From contig JAKSZP010005276.1 of NCBI GenBank assembly GCA_022478985.1, forward strand, positions 124,001 through 188,000: DNA of 64,000 nt. Reading direction: 5' to 3'. Position numbers and translations under genes: made by a program. This document shows, piece by piece, positions 12,078 through 22,810 of this stretch; position 1 is the first letter of the stretch; each line of letters opens with the position of its first letter. The notes below the pieces were generated by a model. That model did not search any database, was not told where the DNA came from, and worked only from the letters and a program-made list of their open reading frames with translations. The stretch comes from Massospora cicadina (taxonomy: Eukaryota > Entomophthoromycota > Entomophthoromycetes > Entomophthorales > Entomophthoraceae).

Positions 12078-12562
12078 TGGAAGTAAACAAGATGCAATTT
12101 CGGTATTTTTAGTGGTGCTCCTATCAATATATTCAGCACAAAGTTGGTTAAAAAAATGAAAATTGCACCCAATGTTGCCCACGGTCAGGAATATGGAACA
12201 GCTGGAGCACATACAACCAAATCGCTGAGCGCCTACAGTACTCTACCACTCAGATTTGGATCCATTGTAGTAACAGAACCTGCCATAGTGTTGCCAAATG
12301 CAAACTATGATATCCTAATTGGGACTGATTTCCTAAGAAGATATGAAGTTTTTACCAAGCATAAGGATGATACTCTCACCATTCTATGTCATGCTTTTCC
12401 ACTTTACTATAACTGTGATAAGGCAGTTGAGAAAAAGAAACCCAGCCTGTTCATAAATCTGGCCTACAAAGATGGGGTCATCCTAATTGAGTATTCCAAA
12501 GCTCGGTCAAAGATAAATCTACTCCCCACTCAGATTGATAAGTCAAATGGCATTCCACTTTG
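12078..12562 (+). pseudogene. G2 aspartic protease relic
   Basis: The retropepsin-like domain starts in one frame as F-S-G-A-P-I-N-I-F-S-T (about 12103-12140), where the family has D-T-G-A, so the catalytic Asp is replaced by Phe. It continues into the 139-codon open frame 12144-12563 (AYSTLPLRFGSIVVTEPAIV, then NANYDILIGTDFL), which is the conserved flap-to-C-terminal part of Ty3/gypsy proteases. The enzyme normally cuts the Gag-Pol polyprotein. The same block is recognisable in G5 after 39553, which helped confirm both. Downstream sequence leads into RT. Confidence 0.78.
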
Positions 12563-12959
12563 ATTAAATCTGACCATCAATAGAACCATCTGAAGAACAA
12601 GTAATTGTCCCGATGGGACTAACAATTAATATAAAGGAAGAACTTTATGGTAGAGTATATCAATCATGGTCTAAGTCTCAATTTGAACCAAACATTGCCC
12701 CTAGTATTATCATTCTGGCCATGGAGAAATAATATCTTATGTGCAAACCTGCAAAACTGCCCCATCTCCAACAGGCGACATTAAACAATCACTTTACTAC
12801 ATCTGCTCCCTACCATGGAAATTCACTCATTCCATGAGTTTGAAACTTTTGTCAAATTAGGGCTCCCCAATAATGACCAACTCAGCATAAATAATGTTGT
12901 CCCTATGGCTGATTTAAGCAGCCTGACCAACTCCAAGAAAGGCCAAGCTCAGGATTTAT

Positions 12960-13671
12960 TCGCTTAAAATATCAGGAAATATTTGCACAAGACAATTTTG
13001 ACTTGTGATGTGCTAATGGTTTCACCCATAAAATCGATACTGGAGATCTTAAACCTATTTGATTACACTTGATTAGACTTGAAATCATCAGAGGAAGCAG
13101 TATCTAAGGAGATATAAACTCCTCGATTTTGGCTGCTAGTCCCTTCAAAAAGTCCATGGGCAGCCCAATTCTAATAGTGAAGAAGGATGGAAGCAGCCAA
13201 GAAGACATTGACTATCAGAAGTTAAAAAATCACAAAGAAGGACTTGTACCCACTGCTACGAATTGACAACGCTTTGTATAGGCTAGGGGGCGCAAAGTTC
13301 TTCTCAACAAATGGACCTTATCAGCGGATAATGCCAGATAGATCTGCTTGAAGAGGAGCGTGAGAAATGTGCAAATAACCCAAGAGGGCCTATTTCAGCT
13401 GACAAGGATGCCTCAAGGGCTCTGCAATGCCCCAGCTACATTCCAACGGGAAATGGAAACAATTCTGGGAGACTTGACATTTTCATGTGTACTAGTGTAC
13501 CTTGACAATATCAATGTTTTCAGCCGAACTTTTGATGACCACCTGGAACATTCAGAGGAGTTTTAAAGGCTAGCTGCTGTAAACTTAAAAATCAATCCCA
13601 GAAAATGTCAGGTTTTCAAAGGCCAACTAAAATGCCTCAGATTTGTGATTGATAAAGTGGGTCTTTGGCCC
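12960..13671 (+). pseudogene. G2 reverse transcriptase, part 1 (fingers and palm)
   Basis: LLKYQEIFAQDNFDL opens the domain, followed by SPILIVKKDGSSQ at about 13164 and then, in frame 13348-13566, GLFQLTRMPQGLCNAPATFQ. The catalytic box is Y-L-D-N at 13498-13509, with Asn replacing the second Asp. The thumb begins (CLRFVIDKVGLWP) and is cut off at 13671 by G3. It continues at 19536 in the same frame once G3 and one copy of GGCCC are ignored. Several stops precede the palm. The polymerase is inactive by both the active-site change and the insertion. Confidence 0.88.
13667..13671. other. Target-site duplication of G3, left copy (GGCCC)
   Basis: GGCCC immediately precedes the TGTT start of the left G3 LTR and is repeated immediately after its right end at 19531-19535. 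A perfect 5-bp duplication is the normal mark of gypsy integration. Confidence 0.88.
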
Positions 13672-14143
13672 TGTTGATTCTTGGTGTTCGTGGCTCAATT
13701 CCGCCGAGTTGGTTTTTCACAGGGTATGAGCCACTGAGCATCCAAATCAGATGATATAAGGATTGCCAATTTATAATAAAACTTAAATAAATTATGTATG
13801 GAGCTATTGCCTCTTATTACGGCCTTTATTTTACTATAAATTGCAGAATTATCTGCGCGCTCTCCTTTTCTCTAAAAAACCTCTCAACCTTTTATCTTCC
13901 AACAGACTCTTTATACTTCGGTTCCCCAGCCAGATGCATCCTCGACTTGGTACTCTTCTCTTCTGCTTCCCATTTTGACTTACTCTCATTCTATATTAAT
14001 TCTGGCATAAATCCTCTTGATTCACCAAATGCCTCATTTTGAAGCACTTAAATTCTCAGTACCAGTTCAATTCCAGCGGATTCCATCTGTTCCGCCATAT
14101 ATTGACTTAGAGCTTATCATCCAGTCATATTGGAATCTCGAGA
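13672..14143 (-). repeat. G3 3' LTR
   Basis: This 472-bp repeat is the same length as the copy at 19059-19530. The terminal bases next to the internal region read TCTCGAGA on the minus strand instead of TGTCACAA, so the inner end has decayed. Differences between the copies are mostly transitions. Confidence 0.9.
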
Positions 14144-14155
14144 TTACCCCTCCTT
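14144..14155 (-). other. G3 polypurine tract
   Basis: On the minus strand AAGGAGGGGTAA lies directly before the 3' LTR, the position where plus-strand DNA synthesis is primed. Confidence 0.65.
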
Positions 14156-14399
14156 GACTGGATGATAAATGCTTACTGTTCACATGCTCAAAGGAACTTT
14201 GCGTGGACTCTGTTGATAACCCAACCCCCTGCAAGTTCCTTAATTGTGTAGACATACATACCAGTCTTCTTAATAATCTCAAATGGGCCAAACCAAATGT
14301 CAGAGAGCTTATTTTTCATCCAAATCCATGCTGGTCATGGAGTAAAACGTAATCCCCTACAGCGAAAAATGGAAGACCACTCCAGCGCTTCTGGTCAGC

Positions 14400-15250
14400 T
14401 GCCTGGTCACGGATTTTCTTTGCTAGACTTGTGGAGTAAGCTTCTGTTTGCAACATGATTAAGTATCCATGAGTTGATTTGATATCGCTGAGGATTCATT
14501 CCACCAGTGTCCTCTACACACAAATATAGCAAGGCAGGCAGAGCTGGATGTCGACCATACAGCAGTTGAAATGGGCTCTTACCAGTGGCTGAATGATAAC
14601 TGATATTATATGCAAATACCAAAGTGGGTAGGAGGGTGCTCCATTGTGAGGGTCGATCATTTACCAGTTTATGGAGAATGTTCACCAAAGTTCCATTATC
14701 CCGCTCCACCATCCCATTAGATTTGGATGATATGGGGTGGTCAAAACCCCATGGATCGCCATCAGCTCGTTCAACTTTGGCAGAATGTGTGAGGTGAAAT
14801 TGGTTCCATTATCCATTAAAAAGAATTGCGGGCAGCTGTGTTACTGTATAGCACACTCCATGATGAATTTAGCAGTAGTAACTGCGCCCAAATCGTTGAT
14901 GGCCCTAGCCTCCAACCATTGAGTCAAATGATCTATGGTGATGATAATATATTTGGACCAATTAGTACTAGTTGGCAGAGGTCCTACTACATCAATAGAA
15001 ACGGTATGCCAAGCAAACTGGGGTTTGAACAGCTGATATGTGGTTCTCTTACGGAATGGTTTTTCCACTTGATACTGATGACAACAACTAATTGTTTCCA
15101 ATACATCATAATGCATGCTCTCCCAGTAGTATCAGGATCGCAACATCTCCAGTGTTTTCCACAACCCTCCGTGGCCTACAGCCCGATGAGCATCCATAAT
15201 TATTGCAGGTTGGGTTAAAGGCTTAAGGAAACTTAAGGTCTGGTCGCCAA
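14400..15250 (-). pseudogene. G3 integrase
   Basis: The integrase is split over frames. The zinc-binding N-terminus starts in 15132-15563 (AHRAVGHGGLWKTLE) and continues as ISCCHQYQ, where Tyr stands in for the last Cys of the HHCC set. The core is in 14841-15116: WHTVSIDVVGPLPTS holds the first catalytic Asp. [15 protein letters not shown] (around 14790-14835) holds the second. [16 protein letters not shown] at the start of 14407-14712 holds the catalytic Glu after a frameshift. The end of the frame reads SYHSATGKSPFQLLYGR, the conserved gypsy integrase tail. All three catalytic acidic residues survive, which is unusual here, but the frame is broken at least twice. Confidence 0.88.
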
Positions 15251-16061
15251 TTCGCTTATATAGTTCTCCTTCACATAGAAAGGTATCCGCCCTAAGACCA
15301 TCTAGTACCTTGATCACATGCGGCGGCTCATCCTGGTATTTATTTACCACCATCCTCTCATACATTATGTCAGCTAGATCCGCCGTGCTTTTGACTGTTG
15401 GCAGCCTAAAGATACAACCTGCATTATAATGTTTCGCTCCTGGTCGATGCAAGATCTCAAAATCATATGCTTGCAGCTTCAACACCCAACGTGTGAGCCT
15501 CCCTTCCGGTTTGCGCAGATTCTGCAACCAACGCAAGGAAGCATGGTCCCTTATGACTTGCAATCGTACCCCATGTAGGTATACTCAAAACTGTTTGTTA
15601 GTGTAAATTACTGCTAAACATTCTCACTCAGTAACAGTGTAGTTCCGTTCATGACAGTTCAAACTTTGACTACAGAAGGCAACAGGATGCTCCACGCCAT
15701 CACCGTCCTTCTGAGATAATACTGCCCCTATAGCAGAGAGCGAGGCATCCATTTGCACTATGAATGGCTTATTGAAGTTAGGGGTATTGCAAAATGGGTG
15801 AACTTGCTAATATGGTATGCAATACATTGAAAGCGTTCTGACATCGTTCCATCCAATTGAAAGAAGTGTTTTTCTTTAATAGATCGAAAAGCGGGGCCCC
15901 AATGCAGCTGAAATTGGGAATGAACTGTCAGTAATACCCAACAATTCCCAGAAATACTTGAATGTCCCGCTTATCTACTGGGCGAGTCATCCTGCTTATC
16001 ACTTCCACTTTATCCAGCTGTGGTTTAAGCCCATGTGAATCCATGACAAACCTGAGGTATT
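15251..16061 (-). pseudogene. G3 RNase H and RT thumb/connection
   Basis: Minus-strand sequence 15132-15563 begins with IRDHASLRWLQNLRKPEGRL, the C-terminal half of a gypsy RNase H domain, and continues with LQAYDFEILHRPGAKHYNA before the integrase zinc finger. Upstream, 15600-16061 carries the thumb and connection in several broken frames. RNase H removes the RNA template during reverse transcription. The same DHASLRWL signature is present in G2 near 20010. Confidence 0.8.
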
Positions 16062-16616
16062 CTAATTGCTCCTTAAAGAAATGGCACTTTCAAGGCTTAA
16101 TTTTGTATTAGCAGCGGTGAGGCACTGAAACACTTGCTCCAAGTGGTCTAAGTGCTCTGTAAATGTCCACAAAAACACATTGATGTCTTCAAGGTAAACT
16201 AAGACACAGGACATCTTTAAATCACCTAAAATCATATCCATGGCATGCTGAAACGTAGCTGGAGAGTTACACAACCCTTGCGGCATACATGTCAGCTGGA
16301 ACAATCCTCTCAAGGTGATGATTGCACATATCTCCTGTTTTGTTAATAGCAATTCAATCTGCCAATTCCCCAAGATCAGATCTATGGTGGAAAAATAGTT
16401 CGCCCTGCCCAATTGGTCTAACGCATCATCAATCCGTGGAAGAGGGTAAGAATCCTCCTTTGTTACGTTATTGAGTTTACAATAGTCAATAACCACTTGA
16501 TTTGTGCCATCCTTCATCTTTATGATGAGCACAGGCGACACCCACAGACTGTTTGATGGCTCTAGCATTCCTTGCTCAATAAGTTTATCTACTTCATTGG
16601 AGACAACCTCTTCCAC
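16062..16616 (-). pseudogene. G3 reverse transcriptase
   Basis: A 184-codon minus-strand frame covers most of the RT fingers and palm. VSPVLIIKMKDGTNQVVIDY (residues 26-45), DSYPLPRIDDALDQL (55-69) and YFSTIDLILGNWQI (74-87, with the first catalytic Asp) come first. GLFQLTCMPQGLCNSPATFQ (104-123) follows. The catalytic box is Y-L-E-D at residues 141-144 (16185-16196). Glu replaces the first Asp of YLDD, which should cripple the enzyme. The family box is otherwise almost invariant. The frame ends shortly after the palm at a stop, with thumb and RNase H continuing in other frames. Confidence 0.92.
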
Positions 16617-16619
16617 TGC

Positions 16620-17012
16620 TTTTGAATGTCTAATGTGTCATGAACGAATGGGAGGGTGATCCCCCATGTCTATCCGATGTACCACCCCTTGAGCATACCC
16701 CAGGTCATGATCATTATTAGTAAAAATATCCTGATAATTTTCAAATAAGGCCATAGCCTTATCTTGTTATTCCGGCAATAATCCCATGAGCGCTTCCCAT
16801 GGTACTACAGTCAGTACGCTGAATGAGGAACGAGCCAGTAATCTGAGATCTTCCCATGAGCCAAAGTCATAAATACAACAAACTTCCCCAATAGGAACGA
16901 AGTGTAGGTAAGCCACCACTTGGTGCCGCCTGATTGTTATTGTATCCTTCTGTAGGTTCACAAGCAGCACCTTCACCTCCCCATTCCCAGGAAACAATAA
17001 CCCTGGAGCCAT
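16620..17012 (-). pseudogene. G3 protease-RT linker
   Basis: Minus-strand frame 16767-17012 (APGLLFPGNGEVKVLLVNLQ, then GLLPE) matches the conserved spacer between protease and RT in gypsy Pol. A similar block in G7 (near 58400) helps show that G7 has lost its protease. No catalytic function is known for this segment. Confidence 0.6.
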
Positions 17013-17219
17013 GTGTGGTTCAATCTGCGAGTGCTGATGAGGCGCCAGGATTTCTCCATAAAGCCCCTTAGGGACTTCGATTTTGAGCCCAGTCCCTATT
17101 AAGCCCTGGTGTCCAGATGGTAAGCTTAAAGGGCGCGTTGCTCGAAGCAGGATTCCCTTATAATCATATATCTGGTTGGGAAGGATCTCAGTCCACCAAC
17201 TCAGTCACTGATAGCGAAC

Positions 17220-17640
17220 AGGGATTACTCCATCACTGTATGCTATATTGATCTATTGGAGTGAACTGGATCCTTTGGGATTCCACCAGAGGAAAAATAT
17301 GCTGGAACTTGTTGACCAAATATGATAAGGGTTTCTTCCACTATATCTATCACAACGCCAAATTTCCTCATGAAAGCCGCGCCAATTAACATATCATAGT
17401 GGTTATTTGGCTAGAACACCACTTAAGCAGACACCTGAACTGACCCAAATTGGTGAGGCAACGCGCTATATGCTCCTTTTGACACAGTGCTGTGCGTTCC
17501 CATGGTCCCATATACTACAAGATGGTCCACATCTGGTTTCAACATAGGTTTAGCCACCAACCAAGTGGAGAATATGTTCACAGGTGCTCTCATGTCTATG
17601 ATAGCGCGTATTTCATGTTTTGAACGAATATATCGCAATA
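17220..17640 (-). pseudogene. G3 aspartic protease relic
   Basis: Frame 17423-17638 on the minus strand reads IRAIIDMRAPVNIFSTWLVA. The D-T-G-A active site is D-M-R-A here: the catalytic Asp is kept but the Thr-Gly pair is lost. GAYSALPHQFGSVQVSA further on is the strand pair also seen in G2 (AYSTLPLRFGSIVV). The C-terminal part (Y-D-x-L-I-G in relatives) continues in other frames toward 17220. It lies between the gag knuckle and the RT linker, as expected. Confidence 0.75.
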
Positions 17641-17783
17641 TTTACATTCTGAGTAAGAAGAATCATTGGTGTGTATTGCTTGTATGTTCAAGGGCTTTGT
17701 GCTACTCAAAAAAAGAAAGGCCTTGCCAACTTGAGGATACTCCCTAGCAATTTTCTTTACCGGAATGGCTATGGTAATCCCTA

Positions 17784-18940
17784 CTAAAGGAGTGATGTTA
17801 GTGAAGGATCCAGTTTGCTAATGCCAGTATGTTCCAGGAGCTGCCATGCATATAGCTTCTGCACATCCTGGCGAAGCTTGGCCTGATGGGGTAAGCCTTT
17901 ACTCATGGAAGCAGAAGCAAGGGTATCCAAGGAAAGCTGATGATATAACACATCATCCAATTGAGGGTTAATTTTTACCCAAAAAGATGTTTGGGGATTG
18001 TTAAAGACAAGTGATATGGACTTAGTGGGGCAAGAACGTCCCATCTCTACTCCGCTCGAGCTTTTCCCTGCTCAATTATCCTAGTTGGCATTGCATACAC
18101 ATGTGGTTGACTAGGGCAATTGGCTGCATAATGCCTTTTGTCCACACTGGAAGCAAGTGTTCATAAATGGTACGCATCTGGGCTGGAAAGGGTATATTGA
18201 CTCATGTGAGGGATGACTACATTCCAGCAGCTGATAGCCCAATCACGGTGACCTATATCCTGCAAGGGTTGGAGCGGGGGCAACAGCAATTTTTGGGCTA
18301 CATTGGGGCCGCTGTTCGTGGCAGAGAGCCGTCATAAGGCGTTCATGATCCAAATAAGTCCAGTATCCCCATCCAACACATAGGCCATAGCGTTATGTAG
18401 TTCCCAATATGGTTTGACATCCACCGTCATCGCTAAGCTTACATCTTCAGTGGTTAAGATATTGGCCCCAAGCAGAATGTGTGCTTCCGCTGAAAACTGC
18501 TCAGCAAAGTCTGACAGAGTTTAATTTTGGTCAAACTGTATATTCATAAAGTTGGCTTTTTGTTGACACATCCTGGTAGCACCCCCAAACAGCCAGATGA
18601 TAATCGCTTTTACTTGTGAATATGATACTGAGCTGTTAGGAAGATAGCAGGTCACCTGATCAGTGCTTTCCACATCTAAAGCGGACAGCAACAATTTCAC
18701 TTTTTGTCGATCTGTAGCTCCTTCCACAGTGAATTTGAACCGCTTAAAGTAACCGTGTAGATTCCCATCATGACTGAAAGGAGGTAATTTCTCAATATGA
18801 ATGAATTTGCTTTGCTCCGCGAACTGTTTGTTGATCAACTGCTGCAGCATTTCATATTGTTGTTGCAATTTCTAGTGGACTCCCCTTTCTTTGTTCAGTT
18901 GCTTTTCCACAGCTTGTATTCATAAAAGAACTTCTTCAAT
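17784..18940 (-). pseudogene. G3 gag with frameshifted zinc knuckle
   Basis: Minus-strand frame 18521-18868 reads MQQQYEMLQQLINKQFAEQS, a Gln-rich helical start, then KLPPFSHDGNLHGYFKRFKF and VKLLLSALDVES, matching gypsy capsid layout. The nucleocapsid knuckle near 18130-18170 reads C-F-Q-C-G-Q-K in one frame and H-Y-A-A-N-C in the next, so a single-base frameshift splits the C-x2-C-x4-H-x4-C motif. Frame 17784-18044 (SCPTKSISLVFNN, then LPHQAKLRQDVQKLYAWQ) lies between knuckle and protease. PBS and 5' LTR lie upstream. Confidence 0.75.
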
Positions 18941-19045
18941 TATATATTGCAAGCAGGTTTGCTGTTGGAAAGGAGGAGGACCCCTCATTGTAGAGTAATA
19001 GGCTTTCTGGTTGTTTTCAACTATAGTTGCTTAGTTGGCCCCCTG

Positions 19046-19057
19046 TAGTGAGCACCA
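19046..19057 (-). other. G3 primer-binding site
   Basis: On the minus strand TGGTGCTCACTA begins one base after the end of the 5' LTR. Eleven of its twelve bases match the G2 site. Confidence 0.75.
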
Positions 19058-19058
19058 C

Positions 19059-19530
19059 TGTCGATTCTCAGCATTTGTGGCTTGATTTCGCTGAGCTGGT
19101 TTTGCATAGGGTATGAGCCACTGAGCAACAAAATTGGATGATATGAGGATCGCTGATTTATAATTAACTTTAACAAATTATGTATGGAGCTATTGCCCTT
19201 TATTACAACCTTATTTTACTATAAATTGCAGACTTATCTGCATGCTCTCCTTTTCTCCTCTAAAACCTCTCAACCTTTTATCTTCCATCAGATTCTTTAT
19301 ACTTCAGTTCCCCAGCTGGATGCATCCTCGACTTGGTACTCTTCTCTTCTGCTTCCCATTTTGACTTACTCTCATTTTGTATCAAATCTAGGCATAAATC
19401 CTCTTGATTCTCCGAATGCCTCATTTTAAAGTGCTTTAATTCCCAGTACCAGTTCAATTCCAGCAGATTCCATCCGTTCCCCCATATATTGACTTAGAGC
19501 TTATCATCCAGTCATATTGGAATTGTGACA
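19059..19530 (-). repeat. G3 5' LTR
   Basis: This 472-bp repeat has clean TGTC and GACA-type ends (plus-strand start TGTCGATTC, end TTGTGACA). It pairs with 13672-14143. The outer end abuts the GGCCC duplication. Confidence 0.92.
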
Positions 19531-19535
19531 GGCCC
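19531..19535. other. Target-site duplication of G3, right copy (GGCCC)
   Basis: This is identical to 13667-13671. The G2 RT frame continues directly from here. Confidence 0.88.
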
Positions 19536-20330
19536 CAACCCTCTAAGCTGGATGCTATCTCCAAAATTAAATGGCCTGAATCCAAGTGCAATGTTCAAGT
19601 ATTCCTAAGCATGATTGAGTACTATTGCCAATTTATTGCCAACTTCACACAAATTGGAGAAACACTTTTACATCTGCTCAAAGATAAGGTCCCATTTGAC
19701 TGGACTCCAGCTTTCCAGGATGCATTTGAACAAACTCTGATTGGAACCTATTAAGCGCACCTGTTCTTCAATAACTGGACTTTGATTGCAAATTTATCAT
19801 CCAAAGCGATGCACTCAAACAGCAGTGGAGGCTGTTTTATCCCAAGTTGGAGAAGATAGTGAAAGACATCCAGTTGCCTTTGCTAGTCAGACCTTAAACT
19901 TTCATTAAAGGAACTACACGATGATGGAATGAGAATGCTTGGCCGTCATATAAGCTTGCAAGCAATTCTGGGTCTATCTTCATGGCACTTATTTCAAGAT
20001 TGTTACTGACCATGCTTCCCTAAGATGGTTAAACAACTTAAGAAATCATGAGGGCCAATCAGTCTGCTGGGCATTAAATCTTCAAGCTTATGACTACACC
20101 ATAAGGCATCAAGCTGGGGCAAAACACCAAAACAAGGACTCTCTATCCTGACTAGCCATCACAACACTTAGTCAAACCCACCAAGGAGTTGTTTATGAAA
20201 ATGATCAGTGGAGAGTATCAGGATGAGCCCAAATGCATCCAAAAATATTTTTGGATCTACAAAAAATACAACCATTGAAAATGGGACGCTTTACAAGGTC
20301 GTCAAAGACAAAAGGTTTATTTTCCCAAGA
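19536..20330 (+). pseudogene. G2 reverse transcriptase thumb and RNase H, part 2
   Basis: Right of G3 the RT thumb resumes in frame as KLDAISKIKWPE, then VFLSMIEYYCQFIANFTQ and VPFDWTPAFQDAFEQ, all standard gypsy RT-connection motifs. RNase H follows in a shifted frame: ECLAVI, then FWVYLHGTYFKIVTDHASLR and LNNLRNHEGQSVCWALNLQ, at about 19930-20100. Stops (for example within ACKQ and near 19755) break it. The AGAKHQNKDSLS tail at about 20113-20148 marks the end of RNase H before the integrase linker. Confidence 0.85.
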
Positions 20331-21170
20331 CCATTGGCCCAAAAATGACTTAATAATGGCAATGCATAAGGCTATCGGGCATTGTGGATTCAAGAAGATG
20401 AAAGAACACCTGAAAGAAAATATACTACTGGGAGTCAATGCATTTTGACATCCAAGAAATACTAAAATGCTGTGCAGAGTGCCAAGGCGAAAAACCATTC
20501 CAAAAAAGCACATCTTACCAGCTTATTTGGCTCAACTTTACCTGGCACATTGTAACTATCAACGTTGTTGGCCCACTTCCAACAAACAATACAAAGGCCA
20601 AGTACATAGTCATAGCCATCAACCACTTGACCAAATGGGTCGAGGCAAAGGCCATTCAGGGAGCTAGAGCAGCAACCACCGCCAAGTTTGTACTTAATAA
20701 ACATCATCCACAAACATGGATGTCCCCAATTTATTCTGAATGATATAGAACCAACTTTACCGCCAATTTCCTTTCCAAGCTCAACCAATTCATGGGAGTA
20801 TGAGGTTTTCTTTATGCTCCCTATCATCCAGAAACTAATGGTACTCTTTAGCGCGCAAAAGGGACATTGGTGAACATTATCCATAAATTAACCTTGACCA
20901 AACCATCCAAATGGAGTACTTATTTAAGTTTGGCGGTCTTCGCCAACAATATCTCCTACCATTCATCAACCAGGATGTCTCCATTTCAAGTATTATATGG
21001 TAGGAACCCAGCCCTACCAACACTGCTATATTTGGCCCACGAAGATTTTCGGAAAAAACACTTACCCTCAGTATGTTGAGAAGCTTGCAGATGCCTTAAT
21101 CAAACTGCAAGCTCAAGCCTTTGACAACAGTTTTGGCAAAAAAAAGCCTGAAATCAAAAGGACTTAAAGA
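20331..21170 (+). pseudogene. G2 integrase
   Basis: The HHCC zinc finger reads AMHKAIGHCGFKKMKEHLKE followed by KCCAECQ. The core at 20438-20743 has WHIVTINVVGPLPTN, with Asn where the first catalytic Asp belongs (G3 reads SIDVVGPL). The second box is LNDIEPTLPP, keeping the Asp but losing the NG that follows in relatives. The third reads NGTL-stop-RAKGTLVNI near 20837-20880, so the catalytic Glu codon is TAG. The tail SYHSSTRMSPFQVLYGR is well kept. Two of three catalytic residues are gone, so the enzyme could not integrate DNA. A chromodomain was looked for downstream and not seen. Confidence 0.88.
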
Positions 21171-21690
21171 ATCACTACCCACTGGCCAAATTTGAAGTTA
21201 ACGGCGAAGTCCTATTTTGCAACACTCATGGATCAGGCAGATTGCAAAAGTTATTTCACATCTGGGTTAGGCCATTCAATGTGATTGGGAAAAATTATAA
21301 GTTCATACACACCATCAAGGATATTAGGACCAGCCAGATATAAAACCACGTCCATGAAAAAACCTTAAGAAGGTTTAATAAGCGGCCAATTAAGAAAAGA
21401 AAAAGTTTAAAAGAAGACGTAAAAACATAAAAACAAAACCAAAAAAAAACCAGAAAATACTTATAAATATAATAGCTTTCTAATTAATATTTTAGTTCAC
21501 ACTTGAGGTTGGGGAGAGGATCCAACTTCAGATTTGACAGGCATTTGGGCCGTCATACTTCAGACTCATCAGCCATTTGGACCAAAGTTTCCAAATAGAA
21601 AAACCAACTCCATTCTCATTGGGCGTTTGGGCCAATGAGAAAAGACCAACATAGGCTAAATGGGAATCTTAGGGCTTATGTTTGAGTCTA
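21171..21690 (+). other. G2 integrase C-terminus and 3' untranslated region
   Basis: Broken frames (IWVRPFNVIG, then KNYKFIHTIKDI) suggest the SH3-like integrase tail up to about 21400. An A-rich stretch and the run-up to the polypurine tract follow. No separate gene is visible. Confidence 0.5.
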
Positions 21691-21701
21691 GAAGAGGGAA
21701 A
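21691..21701 (+). other. G2 polypurine tract
   Basis: GAAGAGGGAAA lies directly before the TGTCAG start of the 3' LTR, the expected plus-strand primer site. Confidence 0.75.
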
Positions 21702-22810
21702 TGTCAGATTCTGGATGTTGACTCGAAAATAAACCTTTGACAACCATCAGATTGAGCTAAATACCTTTTCAACGCTTGAGCTAACACATATATTCTTACC
21801 TCAAAGCCTATTAAAATCATACAAATCTGGGCCAAATATCTCAGTGATATTTTAATCAAGTATTTTAGCAGAGTGCTTGTCATGAATACACTTGCATATT
21901 ATGGCCAATTTTTCTATGCATCAAATCTTGGCAATTGGTCCCAATGATTTGGGAACACATTCAACTTAATTGTATACAAAATTATTTGGGGACGCCCCAA
22001 AGTTAACATCTGAAAATCCCAAGGACTTCATATGAATGAAAAACGTAATCAATTTTCCACCTTAGGGCGAAATTTGTATGTTGATATGCATAATTGGCAT
22101 GATAGCACTTGCATGGTTTTCTCAAAAGGGGTTACCTTGTGCTATCGAGAAAGAGGTCTGCCAATGTCCTGATTAGGGGCACATATACTTCAATTGATGC
22201 CAAAATTTACAGAAGGTGTATTTTGTCATCAGTATGATGAAACTGAAATCCAGAAGATCCTAGGTCAATTTTGCATGCTTTTATTGCAATTTTTGTACCT
22301 AAAATCCTCCCTAGTTTGAGAGTATTTTGACAATAAACCTAAGAGATGGTTTCAGTAATATCAGTTAAAAGGGCTGAACTGAGGTGATAAAATATCTGTT
22401 GAAATTTTGTGCTGGAATGTGGCAAGGAGATGCCTTAGGGGTATAAATACTAGCGCCTGGCTTAATGACCATTATCTAATATATAGCTTCTAATAAAAGT
22501 TTTATTTATTATATCTCTTTCCTGGTTTACTCCCTGAATCCTTTCTTTGGATAAAAGTGTTGACAAGCTGGATGCGCTTAATCCACAGCTTGTATATCCA
22601 CCTGCCTCAGAAGAAGTTCCCAAACACAAAGGGAAAAATATGCCCAAAATTGGCTGGAAGAGTCGAGGCATATTTAGTAGACCTAGTGAGTTTTTGAACA
22701 GTCCAAATACCGTAAACTACAGGCACTATCAAGGATCCATTATTGAGACTTTGGCCCAAATAGACGTGCAGGATAATAAAAAACAAGAAAGCAATACTCG
22801 TATTTTGACA
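21702..22810 (+). repeat. G2 3' LTR
   Basis: This 1109-bp repeat starts TGTCAGATTCTGG and ends ATTTTGACA. It pairs with 7290-8395. The TATA box is at 22442-22449. Confidence 0.9.

Larger units (their letters stand above)
13672..19530 (-). mobile_element. G3: Ty3/gypsy element nested in G2
   Basis: This 5859-bp element lies on the minus strand between the two copies of GGCCC. Both LTRs are 472 bp. In minus-strand order it holds 5' LTR, PBS, gag with zinc knuckle, protease, RT, RNase H, integrase, polypurine tract and 3' LTR. It is the youngest layer of the G1-G2-G3 nest because it interrupts G2. It has the best-preserved gypsy reading frames in the window, including a 184-codon RT frame and a 143-codon RNase H to integrase frame, but every gene still carries lesions. 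It encodes no envelope-like protein that I can see. Confidence 0.93.
7290..22810 (+). mobile_element. G2: Ty3/gypsy LTR retrotransposon, nested in G1 and itself interrupted
   Basis: This is a complete but dead gypsy element. It has a 5' LTR (7290-8395), PBS, gag, protease, RT, RNase H, integrase, polypurine tract and 3' LTR (21702-22810). Its 15.5-kb span includes two later guests: a 1.0-kb LTR-like block (9819-10828) in gag and the 5.86-kb element G3 (13672-19530) in RT. Without them it would be about 8.65 kb. Both LTRs begin TGTCA and end TGACA. Flanking pentamers CGCAC and CCCAC differ at one base, consistent with an old target duplication. Integration split G1 between RNase H and integrase. 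Confidence 0.88.

Noticed and set aside
20462..20884. 140-codon minus-strand frame
   Set aside because: It is the antisense shadow of the G2 integrase core, which is clearly coding on the plus strand.
7290..22810. Endogenous retrovirus or errantivirus with an envelope gene
   Set aside because: Sequence between integrase and the 3' LTR of G2 (21171-21690) is too short and has no membrane-protein features. The same holds for G3.
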